From contig JAJSPD010000103.1 of NCBI GenBank assembly GCA_021307315.1, forward strand, positions 1 through 64,000: a stretch of DNA of 64,000 bases, written 5' to 3'. The translations under genes were made by a program, and so were the position numbers. Positions 21,026 through 31,635 of this stretch are shown here, piece by piece. The notes below the pieces were generated by a model. That model saw only the letters and a list, made by a program, of their open reading frames with translations, ran no database searches and had not been told where the DNA came from. Position 1 is the first letter of the stretch, and each line of letters begins with the position of its first letter. The stretch comes from Bisporella sp. PMI_857. Taxonomy: Eukaryota > Ascomycota > Leotiomycetes > Helotiales > Helotiaceae.

Positions 21026-22351
21026 TCAAACTAAGAAGGCGATCAGACTGCCTAAGAGACTACATCCTTGAACAACTCTCCCAACCGCCAAAGATCGTCC
21101 CCCATTTACAGGTGTTGTAGTAGAGTTGGAAGGTGTACCGGTCACTACCGCCTCTGCATTTCCACCAACAATCTTCGCCGTACGCAGCGTAGCCGAGTTA
21201 ATGGGTGCTGGGGTTCCGTTCGGTGCTGGAGGTTGAGGGATACCAAGGGTCGCAGCCGAATCAGGCTGAGCGCTTAATAAAATACCAGCTACCTTTAATG
21301 TAGCTACATTTACGCCAGCTGGGAGATTTGTTGGCTGAACCCCGGTTGGAGCGGCAACTCCAGGAGGTGCAATCCCACCCACAGGAATTGCTGGTGCGCC
21401 AGTAGGTTTTGTGCCAGGAGAGAAAGCACCTGGAGTGCCATTTATTAGACCATCGAGTGCTAGAGTCGCTGAGTTGATCACTGGTGCGACGGCGGAGGGG
21501 GGTTGTGGTATTCCTACGGCTCCCGCACCAGCTGGTCTGGCACTCGCGATGATGCCCGCGGTGTGGAAAAGTGTGGTTGGAAAGAATGATCCTGCTCCCG
21601 TCGCCTGCCCTGCCGGAGGGTTGGCAAGTCCCCCAGTGGCGACTCCTCCAGTGGGGGGTGAAACTCCCGGTGCGCCATTGATAATGCCATCGAGAGCTAG
21701 GGTTGCTGAGTTTATTGCTGGTGCAACTGCAGACGGAGGCTGTGGGATGCCTACTGCACCAGCACCAGCTGGTCTTGCACTTCCAATGATACCTGCTGTT
21801 TGAGGAGACTGATTGGATCCTGCGCCTCCGCCTAAAGTTGTGAAAGTTGTGATGGTGATTGTAGTGACAGGTATGCCAGCTGGATTGGCTGGCTGAGGGG
21901 GAGCGACTCCTGGGGGTGAGCCAGCTGGATTAGCTGGCTGAGGAGGAGCGACTCCTGGGGTCTGAAGTGGTTGGTTTGGTCCTGCCTGAGCTCCTATTGT
22001 GGTAAAAGTCGTTACGGTAACTGTGGTTACTGGCAAACCAACCGGGCCAGCAGCTGGATTTGCAGCCGGATTTGCAGGCACACCGGCCTGAGGAATAGCT
22101 TGTGAGATTGCTGGTGGGTTTACATTTGTAGCCGAGACCGTGATTGTGCTTGTAACGGTAACTGGTGACGGCTCTCTATTGTTCGGGCTGAGGCTATTTG
22201 GTACCTGCCTTCGCGCTATGTCCTCCTTCACATCATTAATTTCTATTGCCTGCTGAGGTCAGTAGAGTCTTCTTATACACCATGGTCATTATCTTACAAA
22301 AGTATACTGAAAAGCCCCGCACAGCAGCAGCAATGTTGTACAGCTCTTCAT
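21026..22351 (-). CDS. GPI-anchored Pro/Ala/Thr-rich repeat surface protein
   Basis: Predicted cell-wall or plasma-membrane protein of 426 residues. Two exons (22351-22298 and 22252-21026). The first encodes a short signal peptide (MKSCTTLLLLCGAFQYTF), which would be missed without the intron. The body is Pro, Ala, Gly and Thr rich. Visible repeats: GIPQPPSAVAP followed by INSATLALDGIING in two near-identical blocks and one degenerate block; PVTTVTVTTFTT-like beta-prone segments twice; and PPGVAPPQPANPAG twice. The C-terminus TPVNGGRSLAVGR then a hydrophobic tail ending LIAFLV fits a GPI-attachment signal. I do not recognise the family. It is likely a structural or adhesion-type surface protein; this is inferred from composition. 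Confidence 0.75.
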
Positions 22352-23425
22352 TCTTTATGAACACCGGCTTTCTGAATAGCTTTACGAGTACAACCCTGAT
22401 CAAGATCCCGCTGTGAAAATAGAAAAAATTATTAATTAAAAAGCTTCGAAAGAAAATATGACCAGCATACAGAAGTAGCATAAGAGAGACTCATGATAGT
22501 CCCAGAAGAAATCCTATCAAGTTGTTCTTCGAGGAGGCAGGGCGACCTTGGGTGGGCAGGTGCCACCTAATGCATATCATGCCTCGGGTTCTCGGAGCTG
22601 TGTGACAAAGGTATCAGAAACACTTCGCGGTCTTTGGCCCTCGAATGGCGTGCTGTATCATACATCGTCCGAAGTATTGTTGTTTCATCACCATTTCCAT
22701 TCCCTTCCGAGTGTGATTTGTTGCTCTGTTCCAGATCATGAGTTGGAAATCAATTCTGTAATTCTTTATTGGAAGGCCATTTGCAAATAATTAAAATAGT
22801 AGGGTATTTAGAACGACTTCATTGAAATAGTAGAGGCGGTGGACTGGAGCACGCACCCTGGGCTCACATCTGCAAATCGACAAAGCTTAACGTTTGTTAC
22901 CAATCCCTTTCTAGATGTTTCAAAAAAGCTTGGTGCTGCAAGACGTCAGAAATGGCATACCACTTAGCCGGATCCGCCCTCGTTTATTCCCGAGCACATG
23001 AAACATGGTGCATTTCGGCGCCACTGAGCAACTATGAATCCATAAACCGCCTCAGCTATCGGTTTCTCATCAGCGGTGGCTACGACGAACGGGTCGAGGC
23101 TCTTCCGAACCCACTTTAATGGCAGAGTGCAACTAATTACTTAACACCTTATCCCTCCTTTTGACTTTAGTCGTACCTATCTTTCTCTATCTAATAAGCT
23201 TAATTAATTTCACGGCTTCTTGTTCTTTCTTCTTCTTTTTTGAGCAGCATCATTAATATTTCTAAGCACTGGTCTGCTTTCATCAAGAGATAGCCGCCTT
23301 CGAGATTTTCATTGTCGGTCCAGGACCTATTTAGGTTCTACGATTAGAGCACAAGCTGGTCTTGAAGATTCTTCTTGAGCTGACGTTTTTCCGATACCCC
23401 TCAGAGTACATTGTATTTTCTCGTT
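22352..23425. promoter_or_regulatory. Divergent intergenic region, GPI protein and ferritin-like gene
   Basis: 1.07 kb between divergent genes. No coding feature is supported. A pyrimidine-rich stretch precedes the ferritin-like gene around 23210-23250. Confidence 0.4.
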
Positions 23426-24505
23426 ATGATTCCAATAATGAACACACTTCTCCTGGCTGCACTAAGCCTGAGCACTCTCACACATGGCCTTCCAGCCCTC
23501 AGTGGCACGACAATGAAGAATGTTCAACTCGCCAAGAGACAAAATGCTGCTGCAGCAGCCGCAGGCTTAACAGACGTCGACATTCTGCAATTGTAAGTGG
23601 CCATTGTAAACCGAATACCTTTACCTGAATGTAAAGCTAACATACAAATAGTGCTCTGACGCTTGAAAATCTAGAGGGAGCATTCTACTCGCAAGGTTTC
23701 GCCATGTTCCCAGACCAAGCTTTCGCAGAAGCAGGTTTATCGCAAGCAGATATTGCAAACCTCAAGTCCGTGGGCTCGACTGAGCAAACACATGTTACGA
23801 CCTTGACCGGCGCCATCGCGGCGGCCGGGTTTCTGCCAGTCCAGCCATGTACATACAATTTCGGATTCACAACCCCAGCTGCTATGCTTGCAACGGCTGG
23901 TGTTTTGGAGAATGTCGGCGTCTCTGCGTACGTCTCTATTCCAGCGCACGCTTTCTTAGACGTGTCAGAGCTGACATCAATTTAGATATCTAGGAGCCGC
24001 TCCTCTGGTCACTGACCCTGCAATTCTCACAGTAGCAGGAGAGATCGTGACTGTAGAAGCCCGTCATCAGACTTTTATCCGAGCCGCCTCTAAAGTAGCT
24101 GATATCCCTTCCGCATTCGATACACCTCTTGGCGTTCGCTCTGTCTTTTCTCTTGCCGCTCCTTTTATCAGCTCCTGTCCAATGAATTCAAACCTTCAAA
24201 TCACCGCGTTTCCGCCAGTAACAATGACGCCGACCCCCGGTGCCGCCGGGAACGGCACTGCCAACATGGCCGCCGGAACGCCTTTGACCCTGACAACGAC
24301 TGCTACAGGTGCTACAATGTGTGCGTTCTCAAATGGAGGAGCTCCTGGTGGAACGGTTTTTGTGCCGTACACGAATAGCCAGTGCACAGTTCCTCAAGGC
24401 CTGGCCGGTGTTGCCTATGTTCATTTGACTTCTTCCGTGCCGGCAGGGAATATCTTGACGGACAATGTCGTTGTTGCTGGGGTTCAGGTTATTCAGGTCT
24501 CATAG
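23426..24505 (+). CDS. Secreted ferritin-like protein (Rds1/desiccation-related type)
   Basis: Three exons (23426-23592, 23652-23927, 23986-24505) give 320 residues. Seen: signal peptide MIPIMNTLLLAALSLSTLTHG, a KR site at KRQ, then a ferritin-like helical region with FALTLENLEGAFYSQGF, EQTHVTTL and VEARHQTFIRAAS. The E-x-x-H pattern in two helices fits the di-iron-type ligands of the ferritin-like superfamily. The C-terminal half is Thr/Pro-rich with a TLTTTATGATMC beta domain. In fungi these secreted proteins resemble the Rds1 stress/nutrient-response type. The start could also be the in-frame ATG at 23438. It lies beside other secreted-protein genes. Metal binding and function are unproven. 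Confidence 0.82.
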
Positions 24506-25394
24506 ACAAAATGCCAGAGAGCCAATTGATATTTTTAGCGGTCGTACAAAGAGTCCCCGTTGCTCAACGGGGTCCTCCATAGCTCGTCTTCCTAAGTGTC
24601 TATTTTGAAGCCTGGATTTCATAGATTACTTGCCTTACATAATATAGACACAAATTCACGAACTTAGGCTAATGATTTCTCCTCTTCTACTCTCGTTTTC
24701 CGATAGTTTCTATTCAATCCTAAAAATGCGGTTATGAGTCATACATACACTCATACTGAGTGCTAATTCCTCTTTAGCGATATCCCCGATATTCTTGATG
24801 ACTACATTCTATCCTATTGAATATTTCACCCTTCCTAAAAAAAATTCCACTTCTGAGCATCGTCCTGGATGGCAAAATGTATCAGTGCTTGAAACTCGAC
24901 AGACGTCAGGTCATACACCAAACTTGAGGGGCTGAATCATCTAGTTACTGATGCGTCGCTTGCCGCTTTGGGATCAGTTTGCGAATATTTCCATCAATAT
25001 CCCACTTAAGCATTGACCTGTCAAGAGCCTCCATCACGAAACTTGAAATGCTACATGAAAGCATGAATTAAAACAGGTCCGTGTGTTTGGGGTTTCACCG
25101 GATCGCCAAGTTATTCTGCAGATCCCAAGGCGAAACACATCGCGCCACCGCTTTCCCGCGCACGTTTAAGCTTATTATATGGGGCTCGTCTTAAGCTTAA
25201 ATCAGCCATGTCTTGGAATATTGAATGGCTGGTTCAGGGTGCAAAGAAACTAGCTTATTACTCCTTAAAATACGACATAGAACGGGAAGAATCATTTTGA
25301 ATTTTGAATCAATCAACTAGTGATAGAATACATGACAGCTGACAATCCCCTTCCCAAACCCAACACCTTGCCAAATGGCTCATGTGCTCTCAAA
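24506..25394. other. Convergent intergenic region
   Basis: 889 bp between the ferritin-like stop and the next gene's stop. It contains one ATGAGTCAT palindrome at 24734-24742, the same core as in the catabolic cluster but in a 3' position. No gene is seen. Confidence 0.45.
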
Positions 25395-26222
25395 TCATGC
25401 TTTTGGTGATGAGGTCGCCTTCGCGGCTTGCGCTTTGACTCCCGATGTAGCCTTGGATGCACTATTCCCTGTCGCTTTCGCGGCTTGGGCCCGAGCTGTT
25501 GTTGTATCCGAGGCGCTAGAGCTTGAAGAATCTGAGGCGCTCGCTCCAGTAGCATCGCCCGCTGGGGCATCCGCAGGTGTTGCCTGAGCCGCGGCAGGAC
25601 CGACAGCGCTCGCGTTGGTAGGATCAACCTCCAAGCATCCAGTAGGGACAACAGCGGACACGGTTCCTGATCCAGCGGCTGCGAAATATTTGTTGATATT
25701 AGGCAGGACGTTGACACATCGATTGTTATTGATCTCGGTGACTCTTTGTTGGGCGGTGTCTGGGCCCTCATTGACCATTGCTTGAAGAGCATCGACGACA
25801 GCCTGGAATGTTCCCTTAGTGGCGAGTGTGTCATTGGCTGCCTGGACGTCAGGTTGATCTCCAAGAGCGGCATCGAGAATTGCCTTGTGGTTGAGCTCAT
25901 CAACCTCGGCGTTGAACGCAATTGTAGCTTGCTTGGTGTATTCATCTCCGGTGAAGGATGTCGCTGTATTGAGAAACTTGGTGACCTTGCCGGTGTCGTT
26001 CATCCAGCCAAGGACAGCATTGCCAACTTGTGTATCACTGACATCAGTTGCCTGGTTGGCTGTTCCGTTGCTGGTAGCTCCTGTAGGGGAGGCAGCTGCA
26101 GCATCAGAAGATTTGCTTGCAGAAGCTGGTTTTTTGGCAGCACTGCTGCCAGCAGCTGGTGCAGCCATGCTGAATGCTGGCAATAGGCTGCAAAGAACAA
26201 AGACGGAGGTTGAAAGATGCAT
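25395..26222 (-). CDS. Secreted Ala/Ser-rich protein of unknown function
   Basis: Single-exon, 275 residues, with a clear signal peptide (MHLSTSVFVLCSLLPAFSMAA, cleavage near APAAG). The globular part, about residues 60-200, is mostly helical with VGNAVLGWMNDTGKVTKFL, DELNHKAILDAAL and two cysteines (NNNRCVNVLP and PTGCLEVDP) that could pair. It is flanked by Ala/Ser/Lys-rich disordered tails; the C-tail repeats KAQAAKATS. I recognise it only as a fungal secreted-protein type without assigned function. Helical core, two cysteines and small size are compatible with a surface or effector-like role, which is inference. Confidence 0.78.
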   Translation of the reverse strand: MHLSTSVFVLCSLLPAFSMAAPAAGSSAAKKPASASKSSDAAAASPTGATSNGTANQATDVSDTQVGNAVLGWMNDTGKVTKFLNTATSFTGDEYTKQATIAFNAEVDELNHKAILDAALGDQPDVQAANDTLATKGTFQAVVDALQAMVNEGPDTAQQRVTEINNNRCVNVLPNINKYFAAAGSGTVSAVVPTGCLEVDPTNASAVGPAAAQATPADAPAGDATGASASDSSSSSASDTTTARAQAAKATGNSASKATSGVKAQAAKATSSPKA

Positions 26223-27337
26223 CTTGTCTAATTGTACGGAATAAATATAATAAAAGGTTAATTAAATGAATTGAGTAGAGTATTATCTTATAACAGTGCG
26301 CAAAAGAAAAGTATGGTGATGAAGTGCCTGCTTGATCGAGTAAAAGTACTGAGAAGATACATTCCTTATATCAAGGCGAGCCAAACATCGGCAAGAGCTT
26401 ATGTGACTGCCAAGGTCTTCGGAGAGGGCTATGTTGTGACAATTTGCCAGCAATTGGTTTCGTCAACTCATTTGATCTTTCTCTTGGTCAGGTATTCAGG
26501 ACGACTCCGGTTCAAAACATTTATAAAACACAACTTCCAGTATCGCTTGGCACCGTTAGAGATTCAATAAACTCTTGCTCGAGCAAAAAATACGATATCG
26601 CGCACCAGTGCGATAATTAAGCATTCAGACGTGGTTTGGAATATAGTTACATTTTTTGGTAAGATATGATCGACGCTAGCCTTTATCTCAGTCAGCTCGA
26701 CTTATTATATGCTGTGTAGATCGATGTGTAAACATTATCTAGAAAATCCTATGTGCTTTTTGGGGGGGGTTCTGGGCTGTAGGTAAGAACAAACAAATGT
26801 TGTCTGCAACAAGCTTAATTGAAACAAAACTCTTCTATAACACTTGGCAGCTGCAGATCTTAAAACATGGGGTTTCCAAGTGGAGTCCCCATCGCAGAAT
26901 CAATCGACACATGCATGGGCCAGTTTCTGGTCCAAGCTCAGTTGTGAGAGCGAGAACACTCTCTCCGAGCCATCCAGACCCCGCACATGCCCCTTGATGC
27001 CCTTGCTTTGGACACAGCATTTTTATGCGAGCTGGCGGATCATTCTGTCTCCGTTCATTTACATCCGCAATTTGGAAATGCTTGGTTTCTTTACGACTGA
27101 TCTACGGCATGGAATCTTCCGTAACTATTCTTACTCATCGGATATTTCTTGATCCTATTTCCTCCTGACCTTATATCATCTATACCAGGCGCCGCAAATG
27201 GTTGGCAACAGTCATCTCTAATTTCTACCTTTCTTTCTTTCTGTACTTGCGGCTCTTAGAAAGGGCCTTTCTTTCTTTTTCCTTCTCTTCCACTTTGAAA
27301 AGTACGCCCCGGTGGCTATCCTTTGCTGCTAATCATA
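26223..27337. other. Intergenic region upstream of two divergent secreted-protein genes
   Basis: 1.1 kb between divergent starts. Open frames at 26271-26570 and 26844-27152 show no family similarity. The T-rich stretch at about 27230-27295 is probably promoter or 5' UTR of the downstream gene. Confidence 0.4.
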
Positions 27338-29260
27338 ATGCCGCTAACAACATCAACGTTCTCTCTTTTCGCTCTTGGTTTGACCTTCGTCTATCCAACT
27401 CTAGCCCAGGAGCAAAATGTGCAGTTCAATCAAGTAGCCAATTTGAATGGTGATGTAAGACACTCCAAGTGAGGTAGCCGATCTGGCCGCATCCAGTCCC
27501 AATGCTGACGATATCAACAACAGATGCAACTAAATAGGCTCATCTTCCCTGATGGTACCAAAATTGAGGCCTTCTCCCAAACTCAGCGTCAAATCCTAGT
27601 CAATCAAAACACAGCGCCTCTTACTGCCAACCATGTCGTGGGCTCTACTGGCCAACCTTTCATCCAACTGTCACAGAATTCCATGACCATTGCTACGAAT
27701 GGTGCAACAGATCTCGTAGGAGCACAGATTGAGATGCCTATTCAGCAAGCAACACTTGACCAAAATGGCATCACCGCAGATAATACCTTTGTTGCAATGC
27801 TCTCCCCAGATCGACAGACGTGGATGGTCATGGAGGGAATCAAGAGTGTCAACACGTAAGATTCCTTTCGCAAATGGATTAATTCTCCAATATTATGTAT
27901 AATTTACTGACACAAACAACAGTACTGACTCCACAGTGCGTATGATTAAGCTGAATGCACTGGATGGCGAATACATGGCCATTGGCAGACAGACGGTCGA
28001 GACGAGCAACGTCTTAAGTCCATTTGGCCAGGACCCACAACAATCAATCCAGGTCAATGGGTCTGGGGTCCAAGAGGTTGAGTTCCAAGACGGCTTCCGT
28101 ATGACCATAAGGGCGAGCCAACCGATGACGATCAACACCGACGTCGTGAATGGAATCAGTTCTTCCATGCTTGTAGATGGTGGCACGTCAGTTAGTATGT
28201 ACTTATTTAATTTTCCAGACCACCAATTCCATATATTAATTGTGTATATAGATAACTTTCGGTATCTTGTCAGGACCAACCTGGCTGCTGTCCAGCCAAG
28301 CCTTAACCAAATGGCTGCTGTTATGCAACTTCCCAGTAAGTTCTTCAATGCGAAGCTTTGCTGATGTGCCACTGATCACTAGTAGTAAACGCCAATCGGG
28401 TGATGCAAACCGCTCAGCGAATGGGTGCTGGACCAAATGATATGATACAGCTGGGAATTGAACAGCGAGGAGTTCTTCAAAACCCCGGCGGAGCTACCGG
28501 TAACCTTTCACCAGCTCGTCATAAGCGACAAGATAACACGACTGACCCCGCAACACCTACTGATGCTACACCCACCGATGCAACACCTACTGATGCAACA
28601 CCTACCGATGCGACAGCCACTGATGCGACAGCCACCGATACAACGACTATCCAAGATCCAAACCAGGGGTCATCAAATTCTGGGAATGCGGCTGCCACCA
28701 AACTGCTTCTGGCACCAACATTCACTCCCATTACTTCACGAACTGTGTTGGACCAGCAAGCTGGCCGCATCGCGGCAACGGTTGCTCAGCTTGATGGGGA
28801 GTATATAGTCACCATGTCAATTGGGGCCCAAGGACAAGCTCCGCAGGGTGGAGTTCAGCAACCAGCTCCACAAGGCGCACAACCAGTTCCACAAGGTGCA
28901 CAACCAGTTCCACAAGGCAGCCCCCAGCAGCCAGCCGCACAAGGCGCACAACCAGCAAATCCATTAGGAACTCCCCAGCAGCCAACCGGAGCGAATGTTC
29001 CTGCTCCTGAGCCGCAAGCTGCATCCCCATCAGCAATTCCACAGCCAGCAAAAAGACAAACAGCACCAACGCAATACGGCGTCACCATGAGTATGTCCGA
29101 CTTGGCAGTCATGGTAGAACGACAAAAGAATTGGGGTATCTTGCCTGCTTCGGAAATGATAACTGAGTATTGGGGCCAACAGGGTCTAGCTGTGCCTGCC
29201 GCCCAGAAGCTGAGGAGGTCAAATGGGCGAGAGTATAGAGCGAAAAGATTTGTTGTGTAG
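27338..29260 (+). CDS. Large secreted repeat protein (TPTDA and PQGAQ repeats)
   Basis: Five exons (27338-27454, 27524-27855, 27923-28194, 28252-28335, 28383-29260) give about 560 residues. Seen: signal peptide MPLTTSTFSLFALGLTFVYPTLAQ; a globular N-terminal half rich in beta strands (MQLNRLIFPDGTKIEAFSQ, TWMVMEGIKS, DGEYMAIGRQTVETSN); a KRQ site; six Thr-Asp pentapeptides TPTDA/TATDA; a Pro/Gln-rich segment repeating PQGAQPV; a second KRQ site; and a conserved-looking C-terminus with WGILPASEMITEYWGQQGL. The acceptor of exon 5 may be 28383 or 28386, differing by one residue. KR sites suggest Kex2-type processing. I do not recognise the family. It is probably extracellular or wall-associated. 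Confidence 0.78.
28553..28642 (+). repeat. 15-bp minisatellite coding Thr-Pro/Ala-Thr-Asp-Ala
   Basis: About six 15-bp units within the preceding gene, each coding T-P/A-T-D-A (last unit ends T), with synonymous ACT/ACC and GCA/GCG variation. Such in-frame repeats can change copy number. Confidence 0.8.
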
Positions 29261-31635
29261 AAGGGCCAATGCAATTGTTAAGTAGAAGGATCAATAGATT
29301 TGTCACATGGCGCCTAGATGGCGTCATGATGTGTACCTAGCGTAGCTTATCAGTCATCTACTAATGCTTTTGATGTGGCGGAATTTACAAATGCATTCGG
29401 ATAATATTCCATCGAGATTTTTGTGAAGAGCTAAGAGTACATGGACGTCATAGTCAACACGATTGAGAAAATGTCATGATAAGCCTTGTCAAAATTGGCA
29501 TTCCTATCAAGGCATTACACATCACCTGTAAAGAGTTAGCTTGATATATAATTACAACCTCAAGGATAACAAATCTAATCAATATCCATTATATGCATCA
29601 TTTCTGAAAGCGTTCTCCAAACCTCAGTGGCTAAGTCCAAGTACCAGTCTCGTATGCCAGACTACCATCGTCACAGTGGAATTACAGGTCTTGAGTGCGA
29701 GGCGAGCGGTCAAACTCCGCTAACAACACCCCGAAGCCACAATTGAGGTATTTGGGCTGGATCTGAGCTCATGCGCGTCGATCCAGGCACTTAACCGTGC
29801 TGTCGATAAGAAACCATCACGGATCAATATTGCGGTTTTGGACACTGGCGTGATAAAAGGTCAGCCTCAGCAAGATCGAGAGCACCGGTTATGAGGAGAT
29901 GGTGTAGGCTAACTATCTCTCTACGAGCCTGCTTTTCATTCTTTTCCTTCCGATTCTGAAAGAGAAGCGGCTATTGAGCAGCGATCCCGTATGACTGTCA
30001 ATCGTAAGCGTTGGCCTGACTCTGGCTACGAAGCTCCCAAAAAGCAATAGAGACCCCATGTTGCCATCATTTGACTACTCCAAAACATACAGCAACGAGG
30101 ATCATTAAAATTCATCTAAATTATTGGTGCATATGTCTCTCTGGAGTCAGGTCGACTGTGCCTCTGCTGACGACATCATTATTCATCTCACTGATCCAGA
30201 ATGCTAGAGGGAGCAGATTCACGATGCGTCAGATCCGATGAAGGTTGCCATTATGGTTTTGGATTCACTGGCAGAACAACAAAGGTTGGTGCTTTGTTGA
30301 CGCGGTAGTGAACAAGGAGAAAGGCACCTTATGAGTGTGTTATTATGAGTTGGGAGATACACCTATAGGTCTCATTCCATCGGTAACGCTTCCACACAGA
30401 AGAGTATAGACTATAAGTGCTCGTGGTCAAAATCGCTGGTTTCTATTTATTTCCATCCCCATAATATTAGGTCCAACTTAGTCGATAGTATAGCCCGCAC
30501 ACCCAATTATACTCTAGTGTTAATACGTAAAATTTCCATTAATATGCCATGATTCTTTTCGTATAAGATAAACTAATCGTTTCAAGTTCGCCTCGGTAAC
30601 GCCATAGAGCATTGTGAAGCTAGTTGAAGACGGTTCAAGGACGGTGGTATGATATGTGAGGCTAGGGAGTCAAGAAGTAGCCCGGTAAACACATAGTAGA
30701 CGGTCCATGTTCCACTTGCGGAGATTCAACTGCTTCACGTGCTATGGTAATTGAGAGAAGCCACAAACTCGACTGCAAATTTCGTCGTGCCGTTGATGTT
30801 TCCCTATATGCTGCATCGGTGCCCGATTCCAGCAAAGATTTAACTTAGTTTGTGGCTCGCTTGTCACGCCGTGCTCATCTCCAGATCAGGATTAAGTTGC
30901 TGGTGGAGGCCCCGAGTTTCCAAGTTGGGGCCAAGCAGTTGCCTCCTTAATGCTAATTGACCACGTATCAATACAACTCATACTTGGGGCCATTATATTT
31001 TGATGTAAAACCCCCACGAATGGTTGAGATCTCTAAGTTGATGAGAGGCTATTTTCCTCACACATCCGAACATTACTTCTTGATGAGTAGGCTATGCTAG
31101 GTAATGGCTCATGTAGGAGGTCTGGCATGGATAATGAACCGTATCGAGTATTTGCAGCTAGTAATTTCACTTAGATATCTAGTTGCTCAGTAACACAGGC
31201 GGATAAGGATGCGAGATATTGCGGTGAATAGACGCAATACATGTAGAACGAGAATACAAAATTAGTTGAATGCACATGTTTGGTTCCAAGCTAGATTCAC
31301 CAATTTTGGAGTTAGACCTTAGTGACAAGCATTGATTTTGTGTCTTGCCCCATTGCCTAATGATTAAATTCATGTAGCTAGCCATGATATCCTTCTCCCT
31401 GATGCTCCTTTATTGCAAAGTATCGCTGCGCGGATGTACCGGTATCAGCCCTTCCTGACACGCCCTTGGTACGCATGTATCGCCGACCAAGCATGCTTAT
31501 TCTTCTCTTCAAACCTCCAGTAGTCACCTTTACAGGGATATACTCGTCTGATGCATTTGTACACTTCGTTCCGACATATGTGTCGACAGTAATATTATTT
31601 GTCTCGTTGAAATTTCAAGTCGTGGAGTAAATACC
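29261..31635. other. Long gene-poor region
   Basis: 2.4 kb without an intact gene. It contains the subtilase-like relic at about 29725-30290. The remainder is AT-rich; frames at 29541-29723 and 31179-31385 are unsupported. The last 200 bp should include the 3' UTR of the convergent RGG-protein gene. Confidence 0.45.
29725..30290 (+). pseudogene. Decayed gene relic with subtilase (S8)-like aspartate motif
   Basis: From about 29725 one frame reads ATIEVFGLDLSS, continues through ALNRAVDKK and reaches RINIAVLDTGV at about 29820-29852. IAVLDTGV is the Asp-active-site signature of subtilisin-like S8 peptidases. Further on, other frames give SDSEREAAIEQRSRM, DDIIIHLTDPEC and DPMKVAIMVLDSL, interrupted by stops and frame changes. 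No intact His or Ser active site was found. It reads as a broken copy of a fungal protein containing an S8-like domain, perhaps altered by repeat-induced mutation. The alternative is chance similarity over a short motif. Confidence 0.42.

Noticed and set aside
21411..21803. 130-codon plus-strand frame
   Set aside because: It is the antisense shadow of the GC-rich repeat region of the GPI-type protein.
24734..24742. ATGAGTCAT palindrome as another cluster regulatory site
   Set aside because: It lies 3' of the ferritin-like gene, well outside the catabolic cluster and not in an obvious promoter.
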